From NCBI GenBank assembly GCA_034440615.1, contig JAOTOM010005142.1, forward strand, positions 531,001 through 595,000: a stretch of 64,000 nucleotides of DNA. The letters run 5' to 3'. The notes under the pieces are model-generated. The model was not told the DNA's origin and did no database searches. It saw only the letters and a program-made list of their open reading frames with translations. The translations under genes were made by a program, and so were the position numbers. Positions 59,490-64,000 of the stretch are shown here, piece after piece; within the stretch, counting starts at the first letter, position 1; each line of letters starts with the position of its first letter. The stretch comes from Ashinkailepas kermadecensis (lineage: Eukaryota > Arthropoda > Thecostraca > Neolepadidae).

Positions 59490-60869
59490 GACCGCTCACA
59501 CGCCGTTTGGCGTCAATGTTTGCGGATGCCGGCGGAGGAACCCCGATCCGCCATACCACCCATACCCACCCACACCCACCCGCCATACCACCCACACCCA
59601 CCCACACCCACCCTCCTCAACGGCTTCCGCTGGAATTCTCCGGCACCTTGTCACCAATGGCCCATTGGTGTACGGGGTCAGACGTTGCCCACCGGAAATG
59701 GGCGGCGGCCGGCCGAATTAGCTGTCTAGTGATTAACTGGGTGGGTGGTGGGGGATGTCGCGGCGTGGTACCTTCAGTCTCGGTTTACCAGACCCATCAA
59801 GGTGGCAATCGTTCAGGTGTCTGTTGAGAATGCATCGGTCGGGACGGGGACTGCTTTTGACGCGGCGCGGCTATCTACAGCATCACATTAGTCTCTTTGT
59901 AAAGGCTCGTCGCTTTCCATGCTAAACCTGTTATGCGAAACTGGTTAATCTCCACTGGTGACCCGAAGAGGCGCGTCCGGGCCTACAAAGCAATTACCCA
60001 TTGAGTTTTGGCTGGGCGAGGGACGGGGGCAGTCTGACAATGAACTTGGATATGATCAGGCAGCGTTCAGTCCCGAGGAACCTACTGCACTGTGTAGTGG
60101 GCGTGTCGGAATGTATTACTGGCGAGCTGACGAAAAGACATCATAGAAGCCACACTCCTATAATTATGGACACACTCCGATGCCATACTGTGTCGAACGA
60201 TTTCCTAAAGGCTGCTACAAGTAGCCCCTACTTACGTATGCATCATTGTATTCAGTATGCTAATTCAGAGCCATTCAGTACTTATTAGTCCGAGCACAAT
60301 TGTGGACAGTCTACATTCCTTGCGGTGCGATCTGCGGAGTCAGCTGCACTGTGAAGCTGAACACCCCTGCTGATGTATGTTAATCGATGCCGAACTGCTG
60401 GCTCCTTCTCTTCGCGACGTTGGCATGCCCTGCTTCCCGCCAAATTTCCGAATGCGCAACGACAAATAAACACGTAAATTAGGCAGCTGGAAGTGTTTGC
60501 TTGTGCGTACGCGTCTGATGAATGAAAATGGTGCCGACGGGCCTAATCTCTTTGAGCCATATGCTCCGCATTCCCAACGTGGCCCGCGCACGCCCAGGAA
60601 TGCGCGTTTCCAATTTGTGTGCCAAGCTCGCGAAGATAAGACATCCTCGCGCGCAAATTGTTCGTTGTCCGCGCCCGACCGCGCGTGGCACGATGTTATC
60701 CGTCAGACGGTGTGTGGGGGCGAGGGGGCGAGGGGCGGGAGGGTGGCAGAGCCGTGCCTCGGCAGCCATCGCCGCATCGCCTGGTCCTGTCGGTCGACGA
60801 TGCGTGCCCCGTCGACGACGAAGGTGACAACAGTGATGATGAGAACGAAACTGCCGACATATACGATAA
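59490..60869. other. Unique sequence, with CCACCCACACC-rich tract
   Basis: Positions about 59555-59612 are runs of ACCCACCCACACCC. The remainder has no recognised feature, and the open frames at 60480-60880 are GC-driven and overlap on both strands. Confidence 0.4.
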
Positions 60870-61474
<605 letters not shown>

Positions 61475-61836
61475 TGTGGCATTTATTTCGTCTTGCTCGT
61501 TATGAAATGATTATGTTTTCCTCGTAGTTCGCCGATGTTATGCACATCGGGTGTCATTACATGTGCTTCCTGTCACGAGCATCAATGTCTCTGTCCACTG
61601 GATCTATTCCAGTAAGGGTCGAATGGCGTGCTGGAGGCAATTTTCCAGATGGGAGTGCTGGCGACAGCGCTGAACAAGCGAGTATCGACACCAATAGCAG
61701 AACTAACCGCGATATTAATAATCTAACATGACGAAATGCTCCGTGGAAGGTCGAGACTGTATTTCTGCAAGTGGACTTTGGCCGGCTAGGTCGCTACACA
61801 CCAGGATAGAGTCGCGTGACCCATGGCACGGCCAGG
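61475..61836. other. Unique spacer
   Basis: Nothing recognisable before the 77-bp array. Confidence 0.45.
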
Positions 61837-62144
61837 TGACCCGGCGGCGGTGGAGCACCTCGTCATGACATGCGACGTGGTGGCGGGAACTGCACTGACA
61901 TAACACGGACTGGTGACCCGGCGGCGGTGGAGCACCTCGTCATGACATGCGACGTGGTGGCGGGAACTGCACTGACATAACACGGACTGGTGACCCGGCG
62001 GCGGTGGAGCACCTCGTCATGACATGCGACGTGGTGGCGGGAACTGCACTGACATAACACGGCCAGGTGACCCGGCGGCGGTGGAGCACCTCGTCATGAC
62101 ATGCGACGTGGTGGCGGGAACTGCACTGACATAACACGGACTGG
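61837..62144. repeat. 77-bp minisatellite, 4 copies
   Basis: Units open TGACCCGGCGGCGGTGGAGC at 61837, 61914, 61991 and 62068. They are nearly identical, with ACGGCCAGG or ACGGACTGG at the join. Confidence 0.97.
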
Positions 62145-63002
62145 CGGCACCAGGTCACTGGCCGCACGGCCGGCGATCGATGGTCAGCCGCACCGCACGT
62201 GACTTTGTCAGTGACCTGACACGGACTGGTGACACCAGGTCACTGGCCGCACGGCCGGCGATCGATGGTCAGCCGCACCGCACGTGTTCGCACTGACTAC
62301 ACGTGACTTTGTCACGCACGTGACTTTGTCAGTGACTTGACACGGACTGGTGACACCAGGTCACTGGCCGGACGGCCGGAGGTCGATGGTCAGTCGCACT
62401 GCACGTGACCGTGCCAGTGACCTGACACGGACTGGTGACACCAGGTCACTGGCCGGACGGCTGGAGGTCGATGGCCGGTCGCACTGCACGTGACTTTGTC
62501 AGTGACCTGACACGGACTGGTGACACCAGGTCACTGGCCGGACGGCCGGAGGTCGATGGTCAGTCGCACTGCACGTGACTTTGTCAGTGACCTGACACGG
62601 ACTGGTGACACCAGGTCACTGGCCGCACGGCCGGAGGTCGATGGTCAGTCGCACTGCACGTGACCGTGCCAGTGACCTGACACGGACTGGTGACACCAGG
62701 TCACTGGCCGCACGGCCGGCGATCGATGGTCAGTCGCACTGCACGTGCCCGTGCCAGTGACCTGACACGGACTGGTGACACCAGGTCACTGGCCGGACGG
62801 CCGGAGGTCGATGGTCAGGCGCACTGCACGTGACTTTGTCAGTGACCTGACACGGACTGGTGACACCAGGTCACTGGCCGGACGGCCGGAGGTCGATGGT
62901 CAGTCGCACTGCACGTGACCGTGCCAGTGACCTGACACGGACTGGTGACACCAGGTCACTGGCCGGACGGCCGGAGGTCGATGGTCAGCCGCACTGCACG
63001 GC
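62145..63002. repeat. 85-bp minisatellite, 9 copies plus a partial
   Basis: Units open TGACACCAGGTCACTGGCCG and include GATGGTCAGTCGCACTGCAC, GTGACTTTGTCAGTGACC or GTGACCGTGCCAGTGACC, and TGACACGGACTGG. The second unit has a 36-bp internal duplication. Steps are 85 bp from 62351 to 62946. The last 14 bp of the unit and the start TGAC are shared with the abutting 77-bp unit. Each join forms the palindrome CTGGTG-A-CACCAG, and units carry CACGTG. Confidence 0.97.
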
Positions 63003-63104
63003 CGAAAGCGTATAGGCTTGCTGTCAGCAGGATATTGGTCCTTCCCGAGCCGACCTGTCCTGACACACTGACGCTCACAGGCCGGCTGAGCCGCCTGGTC
63101 GTTC

Positions 63105-64000
63105 TGAGAGTCATAAAGACATAAAAGATATAAAAGATCAGTGCAACTATGAGCCACAAGGGCCCTTCTTGGTTGCACTTTGTACACTGAACCAATTGCC
63201 CACCAAATCTGTCAATCAACCCACCCTGGAATACAGAAAAACAAGCCCCCTATTTGTATAATGATTGTCTATGCCGTTTTTAAAGATGTTCAGTGTGTTG
63301 CTACTAACAATTGTTCCTGGCAGCTGGTTCCAGTGTTCTACTACCCTGTTGGTGAAGAAAGACTGTCTTAACCTTGTCCTGCTGTGATTAACTTTAATTT
63401 TGAATTGATGACCTCTAATTGCATCATTTCTGTTAAATTCAAACATTTCCCTGAGATATCCCTGTTCCTGACCATGAACAAATTTAAAAACCTCGATGAG
63501 ATCTCCTCTCAGCCTTCTATATCTAAGTGAAAACATATTCAATTTCTTCAATCTTTCCTCATATGCCAGGTTGCCTATACCATTAACCATTTCTGTTGCC
63601 CTCTTTTGTACTCTTTCTAAAAGCCAACAATCTTTCTCATAACTAGGGGACCAAGCTTGGACACAGTATTCCAAATGTCGCCTGACATATGCACAGTAAA
63701 GCTTCCTGATGACCTCCTGACTTTTGTATGACACATTCCTCTGTATCGCCCCAAGCATTCTTAGTGCCTTCTTCCTGGCTTCTTTGGTCTGTTCTGATGC
63801 CCCCAATTTTGTGTTCAAAATAACACCTAAGTCCTTCTCCTGCTGAGTCACAGATAGTACTTGGCCATCCATCAAGTATGGCGCCTTCATATGCTGCCTA
63901 CCTACATGCATGACTTTGCACTTATCAAAATTAAACTTCATTCGCCATTTTTCGGACCACTTCACAAGCTCGTCTAAGTCGTTCTGCAGCAAAACCTGCT
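63105..64000 (-). mobile_element. CR1-like element copy 3, cut by window edge
   Basis: The minus strand carries a continuous frame from the window edge to the stop at 63216-63218, more than 258 codons without a break. It is the post-RT region of a CR1-like ORF2: WSEKWRMKFNFDKCKVMH, EKDLGVILNTKL, ALRMLGAIQRNVSYKSQEV, VRRHLEYCVQAWSP, LLERVQKRAT, RYRRLRGDLIEVFKF and HWNQLPGTIVSSNTLNIF. A 3' UTR of about 110 bp follows and includes AGGGCCCTTGTGGCTC. A tail made of TTTTATATCTTTTATGTCTT-like repeats ends near 63105. It is clearly a different subfamily from copies 1 and 2 and is less damaged. The RT catalytic part would lie beyond 64000. Confidence 0.9.

Overview
This 64-kb window is animal nuclear DNA. 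The evidence is decayed CR1-type non-LTR retrotransposons, a decayed DDE transposase, a hAT-like element, (AT)n, (CT)n and (GT)n microsatellites, a very high density of minisatellites, and no operons or prokaryotic gene packing. I cannot fix the lineage from sequence alone; a CR1 population with esterase-type ORF1 remains and dense minisatellites would fit many marine invertebrates, arthropods or early-branching chordates. I found no host protein-coding gene, tRNA or rRNA that I can support. Almost all long open frames lie inside tandem arrays and are by-products of repeat units that lack stop codons.

Layout. 0-6.6 kb: mostly unique, with a 39-bp array, a degenerate GC-rich array ending in a hAT-like terminus (2586), two palindromes and a CpG-rich block (3.8-4.3 kb). 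6.6-10.3 kb: minisatellites of 21, 73, 25 and 37 bp. 10.3-14 kb: unique sequence with one protein-coding relic (12.2-12.5 kb). 14.09-19.37 kb: a proposed hAT-like non-autonomous element with an imperfect 8-bp target duplication (TGCTAATC/TGTTAATC), filled by a 74-bp x 30 array and a degenerate ~30-bp GGCCC-rich array. 21-24.7 kb: 22-bp array, transposase relic, ~170-178-bp satellite. 25-32 kb: mostly unrecognised, with a 30-bp array at 29.2 kb. 32.3-40.6 kb: a 31-bp hairpin array, a 38-bp palindrome, (CT)n, 26-bp and 42-bp arrays, 73/138/29-bp arrays and a foldback between two (TA)n tracts. 42-45.2 kb: a 50-bp palindrome, a 437-bp inverted repeat, and 70-bp and 30-bp arrays. 45.7-49.0 kb: CR1 copy 1 (end of ORF1, nearly complete but broken ORF2, 8-bp tail repeat). 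50.7-53.8 kb: 52/58-bp, 18-bp and 26-bp arrays. 53.9-55.3 kb: CR1 copy 2. 55.3-57.5 kb: two relics with homologues elsewhere in the window, and a MITE candidate. 57.6-59.0 kb: a second GGCCC-type array homologous to the one at 17-19 kb. 59.2-63.0 kb: 11-bp, 6-bp, 77-bp and 85-bp arrays and a possible acidic coding relic. 63.1-64.0 kb: CR1 copy 3 on the minus strand, cut by the window edge.

The most notable reading is that the degenerate GGCCC minisatellite is not ordinary satellite. It behaves as the body of a mobile family: it ends in a CAGTGG-type terminus, has a probable 8-bp target duplication at one locus, and keeps recognisable individual unit variants in two loci 41 kb apart. Roughly a quarter to a third of the window is tandem repeat, by summing the array lengths listed below.
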